Assembly (NCBI GenBank): GCA_021827225.1
Contig: JAKAXG010000379.1
Location: forward strand, 1 to 5,169
Direction: 5' to 3'
Length of the DNA: 5,169 bases
Source of the DNA: Actinomycetes bacterium
Lineage (GTDB): Bacteria; Actinomycetota; Acidimicrobiia; Acidimicrobiales; Palsa-688
Part shown: positions 1 through 5,169 of the stretch, in pieces
Layout of the letters: each line of letters begins with the position of its first letter
Position numbering within the stretch: the stretch's first letter is position 1
The notes under the pieces: model-generated
What the model saw: only the letters and a program-made list of their open reading frames with translations
Databases searched by the model: none
What the model was told of the DNA's origin: nothing
Made by a program: the position numbers and the translations under genes

Positions 1-55
1 GGGGACCTGTAGCGACCGGCGGCCGGACCCCCCGCGCGTTGCGGCATCTCATTCC

Positions 56-106
56 TTTGGTAACAGGTGATGCCAACCCTAGTGTTTGGCATCACCCGTT
101 TCCAAT
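56..106. repeat. Large inverted repeat made of two tandem TTGG-N12-CCAA dyads; likely operator
   Basis: The arms 66-76 (GGTGATGCCAA) and 86-96 (TTGGCATCACC) are perfect 11-bp reverse complements around a 9-base spacer. The symmetry extends outward to 56-76 versus 86-106, matching at 18 of 21 positions. Each arm is itself an imperfect dyad of the form TTGG-N12-CCAA, at 57-76 and 86-105, with 6 of 8 matching positions per half and centres 29 bp apart. The block overlaps the candidate promoter of the following tetR gene, and TetR-family proteins commonly autoregulate through such dyads. The likely reading is therefore a double operator for the TetR protein. A hairpin acting in RNA is the alternative, but no T-tract follows it. 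Confidence 0.55.
57..85 (+). promoter_or_regulatory. Candidate sigma70-type promoter of the tetR gene
   Basis: A TTGGTA hexamer at 57-62 and a TAGTGT hexamer at 80-85 are separated by 17 bases. This fits the TTGnnn / TAnnnT pattern of housekeeping promoters in high-GC bacteria. Transcription would begin near position 92, which lies downstream of the TTG at 86 and so argues for the later TTG start at 134. Both hexamers sit within or beside the inverted repeats described separately, so a protein bound there would block RNA polymerase. The call rests on motif match and spacing only. Confidence 0.4.
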
Positions 107-133
107 ACGGGGGGCGATCTAGACTCTCATCTC

Positions 134-838
134 TTGGCAGCCTCCCGCACCTCTCCGCCCGCTCGCAGCCGGAGCCGCTGGACCGGCCTGTCCCCCGCCG
201 ACCGCAAGGCCGAGCGGCGGCGCCTGCTGGTCGGAGCGGCCTTCGATCTGCTCGGCACGCAGGGATGGTCCGCCACCACGGTGCGGGCGGTGGTCGAGTG
301 GGCCCAGCTCAACCCCCGGTATTTCTACGAGAGCTTCAAGGATCTGGACGAGCTGGTCGTGGCCGTCTACGACTCGGTGGTCGAGGAGATGGGACTGGTG
401 GTCAGCGACGCCCTGACCTCTGCCGGCGACGAGCCGGCCGACCAGATCAGGGCGGCGGTCGGCGCCATCATCGACTTCGTCGACGCCGACCGGCGCCGGG
501 GCCGGGTGCTCTACGTGGAGGGCATCGGCAACGAGGCCCTCAACCACCGGAGGCTCCAGGCCGGGCAGGCGGTCGTCGCCTTCGTGGAGGGCTACGCGGC
601 CGATCACCGCGCCACCGGGCCCGGGGAGCAGATCGGGCGGGTCGCGGGGGCGGTCATCGTGGGAGGATTCAGCCAGCTCCTGATCGAGTGGCTGCAGGGG
701 CGGATCAAGGTGAGCAAGGCCACCCTGGCCGCCGACGCGGCGGAGCTGTTCCTGGCCATCGGCCGCACCGGCAGCTCCATCGCCGACCGCCGGAACGCAC
801 GGAGGCCGGCCAGGCCCCGCCTGGCGAAGCGGGCCTGA
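134..838 (+). CDS. TetR/AcrR-family transcriptional regulator
   Basis: The product is a 234-residue one-component DNA-binding regulator, a usual length for TetR proteins. The N-terminal helix-turn-helix domain spans about residues 24-75. The recognition helix region reads TTVRAVVEWAQLNPRYFYESF, where the NPRYFYESF-KDLDEL stretch is the classic TetR signature (compare the general form sxxxFYxyFxsKexL). The rest, about residues 80-220, is alpha-helical and should form the ligand-binding and dimer domain. Its ligand cannot be inferred. The C-terminal tail is Arg-rich. The frame is open back to a TTG at 86, after a TAG at 80-82. I prefer the TTG at 134 because the 86 start lies inside the dyad and upstream of the predicted transcript start, and because codons 86-133 have only about 56 percent GC at third positions, against nearly all in the gene body. 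Neither start has a clear Shine-Dalgarno. The gene converges with the membrane gene, 20 bp away. It probably represses its own promoter (inference). Confidence 0.9.
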   Translation: MAASRTSPPARSRSRWTGLSPADRKAERRRLLVGAAFDLLGTQGWSATTVRAVVEWAQLNPRYFYESFKDLDELVVAVYDSVVEEMGLVVSDALTSAGDEPADQIRAAVGAIIDFVDADRRRGRVLYVEGIGNEALNHRRLQAGQAVVAFVEGYAADHRATGPGEQIGRVAGAVIVGGFSQLLIEWLQGRIKVSKATLAADAAELFLAIGRTGSSIADRRNARRPARPRLAKRA

Positions 839-858
839 CGCCGGGCGGCGGGACCCTT

Positions 859-2394
859 CTACCCGTTCGGCGGGGACGGGCACAGCCGGTATATGAGGTC
901 GTGGCCGTCGTCGTAGACCAGCTTCAGGGCTCCCGGGAGGGGCCGGCTCGCGGGCGAGGTGATGTAGGTGAAGTGGAACACGTGGCACGCCACGGCCCAG
1001 TCATTGGCCGTTATCGCAGCCCGCAACCGGGCGTCTAGTGCCGCCACCGTTCCGGGGGTGCGGGAGATGTAGCCGAAGGCCATCGGGTGGCCGTCGAGGA
1101 CCTGGTCGTACAGCTGGAGCGACTTGTTGATCCTGCCGTTCCTGACGGCCGCGTCGTCTATCACCGCTCCGGGTGGCAGGTTCCGGAGGGCGGTTACGTA
1201 CGCGGGCCTGGTGGTCGGGGCGGAGGGAGGGGGGGCCGGCCACAGCTCGACGAACAGGCCGGCGCACGCGGCGGCCATGATCGCCACGTGGGAGCGGCGG
1301 CGGAAGTCGAGCCGGCTCAGCACCGAGGCGGCCAGGACCCCGGCGGCGATGGAGGTCAGCACGGAGATGCGCTCGGGTTCCAGGTTGTACCGGAGCAGGG
1401 GGACCACGATCAGGGCCAGGTCGAACGGCATCGGGATACCCGTGTCGTGATGGTCCACGACCAGGTACGGGCCGAGGCTGAGGACCAGGGACCCGGCAGC
1501 GAAGGCCAGCCAGAACGCCGTGTGCCGGCCGGCCCGGCGCCTCATGACCGTGGCCGCCACGATCAGCACTACGAGCGTGACCGAAAGGTAGATGGTGGTG
1601 TCGGCCAGGTTTCCGGGCACCGACCCGTAGAACCAGCGCGTGAGCCCGGCGAACCTCCAGTGGCGTCCGTCGATCAGCAGCGAGAGCAGGTCGCTGCTCT
1701 TGCTCGGATGGCCTCCCTGCATGGGATCCTTCAGGTTGGACCAGATGAGCGCCGCCGGCAGGGGCACGGTCAGGGCGGCGGCCCCCGCGCCGAAGAGCAG
1801 GCCGTTGCGCCGGTCGAGGCGGAAGGCTCCGGCCCTCCACAGGTACAGGGCGATGACCGCGGCGGTGACGACGGAGAAGAGGTAGTAGTAGTAGTCGCAG
1901 AGCACGACCAGGAACAGGGTGGCGGCGGCGCCGGCGGCCAGGCGGGAAGTCGGTCGGGTGAGCAGGCGCCACCACAGCAGGATGAACAGCGGCACCCACT
2001 CGAGGGACACCAGCTGCATCAGACCGAGGGTCTTGGCCAGGTGGTACGCCGAGAATGTGACGGCGAAACCGCCGAAGATGGATGCGGCGTACCGCTGGCA
2101 GAAGTAGCGGCACAGCCAGAACGCGGTGACTCCCGTGGCGACGAACGAGAAGACCACCATGACGTTGAAGGCGTCGACCAGGGGCATCACCCGCAGCAGC
2201 ACGATGCCGACGAACCCGTTGAAGGGGTTCATGGTCTGGCCCAGCAGCGTGGTCCCGTACGGGTAGTGCAGCATGGTGGTCTGCCAGGGTGACTGGTGCA
2301 GCACCGTCACCGCCCGGTTTACCCACCACATGTTCCACACGTTCTGGTAGCCGTCGCCGGTGTCGGTGAAGAACTGCCGCTGGGGATGGGCCAT
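859..2394 (-). CDS. Polytopic membrane protein, GT-C-like glycosyltransferase family (start probably further upstream)
   Basis: From the ATG at 2394 this is 511 residues with about eleven hydrophobic segments, roughly at residues 54-74, 75-97, 104-122, 125-146, 150-170, 172-187, 195-215, 266-285, 292-312, 325-340 and 344-382. A soluble C-terminal domain follows from about 385. Before the first of these segments comes FTDTGDGYQNVWNMWWV (residues 9-25), then HYPYGTTLL (43-51). This matches the large bacterial family of GT-C-type integral membrane proteins, in which an acidic motif in the first external loop (here D11/D14) is followed by a YPxGxxL motif. The C-terminal part has LYDQxxDGHPMxxGYISRTP (428-447), also typical of that family. 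GT-C enzymes move sugars from polyprenyl-phosphate carriers to acceptors on the outer face of the membrane. Donor and acceptor here are unknown, and activity is inferred from family resemblance only. The ATG lacks a good ribosome site and falls inside the conserved TWPWMAHP stretch, so the real N-terminus is upstream (see 2395-2562). The gene lies downstream of the secreted glycosidase on the same strand. Confidence 0.8.
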   Translation of the reverse strand: MAHPQRQFFTDTGDGYQNVWNMWWVNRAVTVLHQSPWQTTMLHYPYGTTLLGQTMNPFNGFVGIVLLRVMPLVDAFNVMVVFSFVATGVTAFWLCRYFCQRYAASIFGGFAVTFSAYHLAKTLGLMQLVSLEWVPLFILLWWRLLTRPTSRLAAGAAATLFLVVLCDYYYYLFSVVTAAVIALYLWRAGAFRLDRRNGLLFGAGAAALTVPLPAALIWSNLKDPMQGGHPSKSSDLLSLLIDGRHWRFAGLTRWFYGSVPGNLADTTIYLSVTLVVLIVAATVMRRRAGRHTAFWLAFAAGSLVLSLGPYLVVDHHDTGIPMPFDLALIVVPLLRYNLEPERISVLTSIAAGVLAASVLSRLDFRRRSHVAIMAAACAGLFVELWPAPPPSAPTTRPAYVTALRNLPPGAVIDDAAVRNGRINKSLQLYDQVLDGHPMAFGYISRTPGTVAALDARLRAAITANDWAVACHVFHFTYITSPASRPLPGALKLVYDDGHDLIYRLCPSPPNG

Positions 2395-2562
2395 CCACGG
2401 CCAGGTGTACAGGCAGAAGAAGGCGAAGTAGACGGCCGCCGGGGCCAGCAGGTCGAGCGTGATCCCCCGCAGGGTCCAGGCGCCGTCCCGGCGGCCCGGC
2501 GCGCCGCGGTGGCCGGCCGTCCGGCGCCGCGGCCCGGAGGAGACCGGCTCAGCGGCGGTCAG
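2395..2562 (-). other. Upstream in-frame coding extension of the membrane protein, with its first transmembrane helix and no canonical start
   Basis: Reading the membrane-gene frame upstream of the ATG at 2394 gives 56 further codons back to a CTG at 2562-2560. They encode a basic stretch (GPRRR, then GRRDGAWTLRG) followed by a hydrophobic helix, LLAPAAVYFAFFCLYTWPW, just before the acidic motif. This is the normal N-terminal plan of the GT-C-like family. All but one of the third positions are G or C, as in genuine coding sequence. The frame stays open to a TAG at 2674-2676, but I find no ATG, GTG or TTG in it between there and 2395. Upstream of 2562 the GC third-position bias in this frame disappears. 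Translation could start at CTG 2562, or enter from the neighbouring frame, where an ATG at 2630 has GAGG nine bases upstream and runs 23 codons to a TGA at 2561-2559. A lost base in the genome or assembly is also possible. Confidence 0.7.
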
Positions 2563-2758
2563 CGGCCGGACGGGGTCGCGTGCGGTGGGTCCTGCGGGGC
2601 GATCCCCCGAGCGGTGCGCGAATCGATCATGGCAGCCATCCTCGACGGGGAGCGGTGCGGGACACGGGTTGTCCTAATGCCGCGACGGGTCGGGGTCAAG
2701 TCGCCCGCGGACCACCCGGCGCCGGTCGAACGCCCACCGCCCGGCGGCCGGCCCGGTT
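2563..2758. other. Gap between the glycosidase stop and the membrane protein; short leader frame
   Basis: No independent gene is convincing here. On the minus strand, an ATG at 2630 preceded by GAGG (2640-2643) opens a 23-codon frame that ends in TGA at 2561-2559, overlapping the CTG at 2562 as CTGA. This is either the displaced start of the membrane gene or a short coupled leader. A 10-bp GC palindrome (CCGGCGCCGG, 2716-2725) is present, but no clear hairpin with a T-tract is seen. Read-through transcription from the glycosidase is therefore possible. Confidence 0.4.
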
Positions 2759-4588
2759 TCAGGGCAGGGTGACGTTGCCGAAGTGGGCGACCGAGTCCTC
2801 GCAGTAGAGCCCGATGGCCCCGGACTGCAGGGAGCTGTCCGTGGCCGACACCAGGTGGGCACCGTTGACCGACACCGAGATCTGCGAGCCGCTCTGGCTG
2901 ACGCTCACGTCGTACCACCTGCCGATCGGGAACACCGGCGAGGATCCGGTGGCGATGAAGAACTCGCGGCCGTCGATCTCCTTGTCCAGCTCCCAGCCGT
3001 TCGGCTTGAGGACCAGGGCGTAGAAGCTGTCGTGGCGGGCGTTGAAGTCCCAGAGCACCCATCCCACCTCCCACGGGTTGGGGGCGCTGCCCCGGCGCAG
3101 CTGCTCGACGGTGCGCACGGCGACGCTGAAGGTGGGCGACGTGTAGCTGCGGCTGGTGGTCAGCAGGGCGGAGTGGGTCAGCGACGGCGACGTGGCCACC
3201 GCAGGGGCCAGGGAGGCCACGTAGCCGTTGGCGGTCGGGTCGACGGTGGTGCGGGCGGACCCGTAGCCGTTCCACTGATCGGTCCAGGTGTTCCTCGTCT
3301 GCCCGTCGGTCCAGCTGGCCGGCCCCATGGCGGAAAAGGCCTCGGGCGAGACGGGGACCTGGGCCCCCGCCGGCGCCACCCCGGGCGTCGGGGCCGCCGG
3401 CACGGGTGTCGTCGCATGCACCGGCTGGGAGCTTGTGGGGGAAACCGGCACGACGGGCGTGGTGGACGTGGGCTGGACCACGGTGGCGGAGACCGGGACC
3501 GACGCCGTCGCGTGGACCGCCTGGGAGCTGGCCGGTGAGACCGGAACCGCGGGCGTGGCGGGGACCGGCTGTGCGGCCGTAGCCGAAACCGGTGCCGGGG
3601 CCGGGGATGTGGTGGCGCCCGTGCTGTTGCGGTTGTCGCCGATGGCCGCGTGCTCGGCGTCGAAAGCGCTGTTGAGGGCGGCCGGCATGCCGGGCAGGCT
3701 CAGGTCCTCATCCCAGTACCACCAGAACCCCCCGCCGATGTAGTACGGCTCGTGCACCGGTGCGCCGTAGTAGTAGGCCATGATCTGCTGGGCCCGGGCC
3801 TCGCTCGACGCGCTGGTCGGGTTCGGCAGGCCCAGTTCCCCGAAGCCGATGGAGGCGTTCGGGTACAGCAGGTGCAGGGCCTGCACCTCGGAGGTGATGG
3901 TCGAGACCGCGACATTCCCCGAAAGCCCCGCGCACTGGGTCGGATACCACGACAGCAGCACATAGTTGATCCCGTCGCGCACGGAGGCCGGCAGGTACCG
4001 GCTGGAGTACTGCTGGGGGGTCAGCTCCGAGGCCCCGTCCCCGCAGTGGTCGGGACCCCAGCTGTTCTCGTAGAGCGTAAGGGCGGACTTGTAGCCGGCG
4101 GCCGCCACCTGGTGGTAGGTGTCGACCACCATCTGGGCCCCCTGGCTGTAGGGGCCGGTCCAGTTGCCGTTGACCTCGTTGCCGATCTCCCAGATGTCGA
4201 CCGAGGGTCCCAGCGTGGATAGAAGGCTGCTGACCCGGGCCTGCTCGCCCTGGACCGTCTGGGCCTTCATATCGGAAGAATCCAGGATCTCGCCCATGAT
4301 GTAGCTGTGGGGGGCCAGCTGCTCCAGCGCCGCCTGGTAGTAGCTGGCCGGCTCGGTCGGATCGAGGTACACCTGGGTGGTGGGCATGTACGGCATCGCC
4401 TCCACCGACGACACCACCCGCCCGATGTTCGACACGTCATCGATCGTGATCCCGTAGAGCGGACCTGACGGCAGGCTCCGGGCGGTGGCAGCAGCTGGAT
4501 GGATCGGCGGTGACATGACCGCCACCGCGGCCAGTCCGGCCGCCATCAACGTCGCAACCCCAGCCCGCCCCGCCATCATCATGTCCAT
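2759..4588 (-). CDS. Secreted clan GH-A-like glycoside hydrolase with repeat linker and C-terminal jelly-roll domain
   Basis: This 609-residue protein (from ATG 4588) starts with a signal peptide: a hydrophobic core at about 8-27 and a likely cleavage near PAAA-TARS (31-38). Residues 43-320 look like a compact TIM-barrel glycosidase. DIWEIGNEVNG (131-141) carries the Asn-Glu pair typical of clan GH-A, with E138 as probable acid/base. SIGFGELGLPNP (246-257) places E251 as probable nucleophile, and FWWYWDED (288-295) follows as an aromatic, sugar-stacking strand. C182 and C219 could form a disulfide. Residues 322-415 are a Pro/Thr/Ser/Val/Ala linker with a 32-residue tandem duplication. Residues 418-609 resemble concanavalin-A-like (LamG/DUF1080-type) beta-sandwich modules, probably carbohydrate-binding. 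The substrate and exact family are not recognisable. The frame is open to a GTG at 4657, but that would add 23 residues before the signal peptide. AGGAGG at 4609-4614 is 17 bases before GTG 4591 and 20 before ATG 4588, so the exact start is unsettled. The gene is divergent from the LacI-type regulator, its likely controller. Confidence 0.8.
   Translation of the reverse strand: MDMMMAGRAGVATLMAAGLAAVAVMSPPIHPAAATARSLPSGPLYGITIDDVSNIGRVVSSVEAMPYMPTTQVYLDPTEPASYYQAALEQLAPHSYIMGEILDSSDMKAQTVQGEQARVSSLLSTLGPSVDIWEIGNEVNGNWTGPYSQGAQMVVDTYHQVAAAGYKSALTLYENSWGPDHCGDGASELTPQQYSSRYLPASVRDGINYVLLSWYPTQCAGLSGNVAVSTITSEVQALHLLYPNASIGFGELGLPNPTSASSEARAQQIMAYYYGAPVHEPYYIGGGFWWYWDEDLSLPGMPAALNSAFDAEHAAIGDNRNSTGATTSPAPAPVSATAAQPVPATPAVPVSPASSQAVHATASVPVSATVVQPTSTTPVVPVSPTSSQPVHATTPVPAAPTPGVAPAGAQVPVSPEAFSAMGPASWTDGQTRNTWTDQWNGYGSARTTVDPTANGYVASLAPAVATSPSLTHSALLTTSRSYTSPTFSVAVRTVEQLRRGSAPNPWEVGWVLWDFNARHDSFYALVLKPNGWELDKEIDGREFFIATGSSPVFPIGRWYDVSVSQSGSQISVSVNGAHLVSATDSSLQSGAIGLYCEDSVAHFGNVTLP
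3401..3592 (-). repeat. Two 96-bp tandem repeat units encoding the glycosidase linker
   Basis: The copies are 3497-3592 (first in the protein, residues 333-364) and 3401-3496 (residues 365-396). Each encodes 32 residues beginning PVSAT, with PVSP and SSQ in the middle and VHAT near the end. The two agree at 22 of 32 residues. The composition (Pro, Val, Ser, Thr, Ala) suits an extended, flexible, possibly glycosylated linker between the catalytic and C-terminal domains. The duplication is exactly in frame and clearly diverged, so it is not recent. Confidence 0.85.
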
Positions 4589-4772
4589 CACGTCACCGAC
4601 CCCGATCTCCTCCTGTTCGAGTAGAAGGTCGGCGGTCGGCCCGGCGGCCCTGAACACCGGAAAGTCGGTCCGGAACCTGTTCGAAGGCGAAACTGGGCCA
4701 ATTCCCGGTCAGGATCGCCCCGGTCGGCGGCCGGCTGGCCGCCCGCTACGGTCCCCGGGCCCCTCGGCAGGC

Positions 4773-4790
4773 GCTTGCGCAAGCGTTTGC
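4773..4790. promoter_or_regulatory. PurR/LacI-type operator cluster between the divergent genes
   Basis: Three contiguous hexamers GCTTGC, GCAAGC and GTTTGC (4773-4790) form two overlapping palindromes. One is the perfect 14-bp CGCTTGCGCAAGCG (4772-4785). The other is CGCAAGCGTTTGCG (4778-4791), with one mismatch pair. Both centre on CpG, as LacI-family operators usually do. The second fits every fixed interior position of the PurR box consensus (GCAAnCGnTTnC). The cluster lies 46 bp before the GTG of the LacI-family gene and about 180 bp upstream of the divergent glycosidase. It could therefore mediate autoregulation and control of the glycosidase (inference). Confidence 0.75.
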
Positions 4791-4822
4791 GAGGTATCGT
4801 CTTGCTGTTCTGGCTCCGACCA

Positions 4823-4829
4823 GAGGAGG
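4823..4829 (+). promoter_or_regulatory. Strong ribosome binding site that fixes the lacI-family start
   Basis: GAGGAGG at 4823-4829 is a near-ideal Shine-Dalgarno sequence, with 7 bases between it and the GTG at 4837. The next in-frame starts, GTG 4840 and ATG 4846, are 10 and 16 bases away, so GTG 4837 is preferred. A TATCGT at 4795-4800 could be the -10 element of this gene, but no convincing -35 is spaced correctly from it. Confidence 0.75.
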
Positions 4830-4836
4830 ATCACGC

Positions 4837-5169
4837 GTGGTGACGATGGCCGACGTGGCGGCGCGCGCTGGGGTGTCGGTGTCGACCGTCTCGCACGTGC
4901 TCAACGAGACCCGCCCGGTGAGCGAGGTCCTCGTCGCCCGGGTACGGGAGGCGGTGGAGGCAACCGGCTACTCGATGAACGCGGTGGCCCGATCCCTCGC
5001 CACTTCGCGCACCCGTCTGATCGGGATGGTCGTGTCCGCCACGTCTGACATCTTCTTCGGGCGCCTGATCACCACCATGGAGGAGGCGGCCCGCCGCCAC
5101 GGCTACTCGGTTCTCATCTCCGACACCCAGGACGACGCCCAGCTCGAGGTCGCCCAGGTCCGCCTCATG
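4837..5169 (+). CDS. LacI/PurR-family transcriptional regulator (partial, runs off the window)
   Basis: The first 111 codons of a LacI-family repressor are present. The family is usually about 330-350 residues, so roughly two thirds is missing. Residues 4-24 form the helix-turn-helix: MADVAARAGVSVSTVSHVLN. Residues 49-55 (AVARSLA) form the hinge helix, with Leu54 positioned to wedge into the central CpG of the operator. The effector-binding domain begins at about 60 (RLIGMVVS, then a strand at GYSVLISDT). The alignment to E. coli PurR is gap-free through the DNA-binding part, with V18-S19-H20 as in PurR and V15-S16 where PurR has Thr-Thr. This agrees with the PurR-like box just upstream. The ligand cannot be read from this fragment. 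The divergent secreted glycosidase suggests a sugar rather than a purine corepressor (inference). Confidence 0.92.
   Translation, partial: MVTMADVAARAGVSVSTVSHVLNETRPVSEVLVARVREAVEATGYSMNAVARSLATSRTRLIGMVVSATSDIFFGRLITTMEEAARRHGYSVLISDTQDDAQLEVAQVRLM

Noticed and set aside
66..96. The perfect 11-bp hairpin as an intrinsic terminator of a gene to the left
   Set aside because: No run of T follows on either strand, and the position across promoter-like hexamers fits an operator better.
812..836. Imperfect 8-bp stem (AGGCC-CCGC / GCGGGCCT, one bulged base) at the end of tetR, as a terminator
   Set aside because: It lies inside the coding sequence, has a bulge and has no T-tract. Short GC stems are expected by chance at this base composition.
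119..988. A 289-codon minus-strand frame opposite tetR
   Set aside because: It is antisense to the TetR coding sequence, with no recognisable domain and a Pro/Gly/Arg/His-rich composition.
67..1038. A long open frame on the plus strand beginning GTG-ATG beside the dyad
   Set aside because: It overlaps tetR in another frame, and its product is a low-complexity Arg/Gly/Pro string typical of a GC-rich shadow frame. The tetR frame shows a clear conserved domain.
1001..2398. Long open frames on both strands over the membrane gene (minus 1001-2398, plus 1087-2292)
   Set aside because: Their products are rich in Arg, Gly, Pro and His without hydrophobic periodicity. The 859-2394 frame has transmembrane helices and family motifs.
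2783..3538. Plus-strand frames over the glycosidase gene (2783-3538, 3288-3743, 3650-4222)
   Set aside because: They are antisense shadows of the glycosidase frame and lack any domain. The repeat at 3401-3592 makes them look regular, but the repeat is explained by the linker.
4656..4693. CCGGAA direct repeats (4657 and 4670) and a GTTCG/CGAAAC pair upstream of the glycosidase
   Set aside because: They are short and imperfect, with no link to a known motif. No convincing -35/-10 pair for the glycosidase could be placed nearby.

Overview
This is a GC-rich window with strongly GC-biased third codon positions, TTG and GTG starts, and TetR, LacI and secreted glycosidase genes. It suggests a high-GC bacterium, most likely an actinomycete-like soil organism or a similar high-GC lineage. 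The sequence does not fix the taxon. It holds four protein-coding genes. No RNA gene, CRISPR array, insertion sequence or phage gene is visible.

Layout: (1) Positions 1-133 hold an upstream region with a plausible promoter inside two tandem TTGG-N12-CCAA dyads. (2) Positions 134-838 (+) encode a TetR-type regulator. (3) Positions 859 to about 2562 (-) encode a polytopic GT-C-like membrane protein that converges on tetR with a 20-bp gap. The obvious ATG at 2394 falls inside the conserved N-terminal region. Coding sequence with a further transmembrane helix continues upstream in the same frame, but with no ATG, GTG or TTG before the stop at 2674-2676. (4) Positions 2759-4588 (-) encode a secreted multidomain glycosidase-like protein: signal peptide, clan GH-A-like domain, Pro/Thr/Ser/Val linker with a 96-bp tandem duplication, and a C-terminal jelly-roll-like domain. 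(5) Positions 4589-4836 are a divergent intergenic region with a PurR/LacI-type operator cluster. (6) Positions 4837-5169 (+) encode the N-terminal part of a LacI/PurR-family regulator, cut by the window edge.

How the genes may work together (inference): the LacI-family protein probably controls itself and the divergent secreted glycosidase through the operator between them, as in many carbohydrate-use loci. The membrane protein lies downstream of the glycosidase on the same strand, after a gap of roughly 200 bp, and may belong to the same transcription unit. Its family suggests transfer of sugars from lipid carriers on the outer face of the membrane. The TetR regulator probably controls its own promoter. 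Nothing here shows that it regulates the other genes.

The points most worth a second look are the missing or displaced start of the membrane gene, the twin dyads at the tetR promoter, the three-hexamer operator that would allow two mutually exclusive registers, and the unassigned family of the glycosidase.
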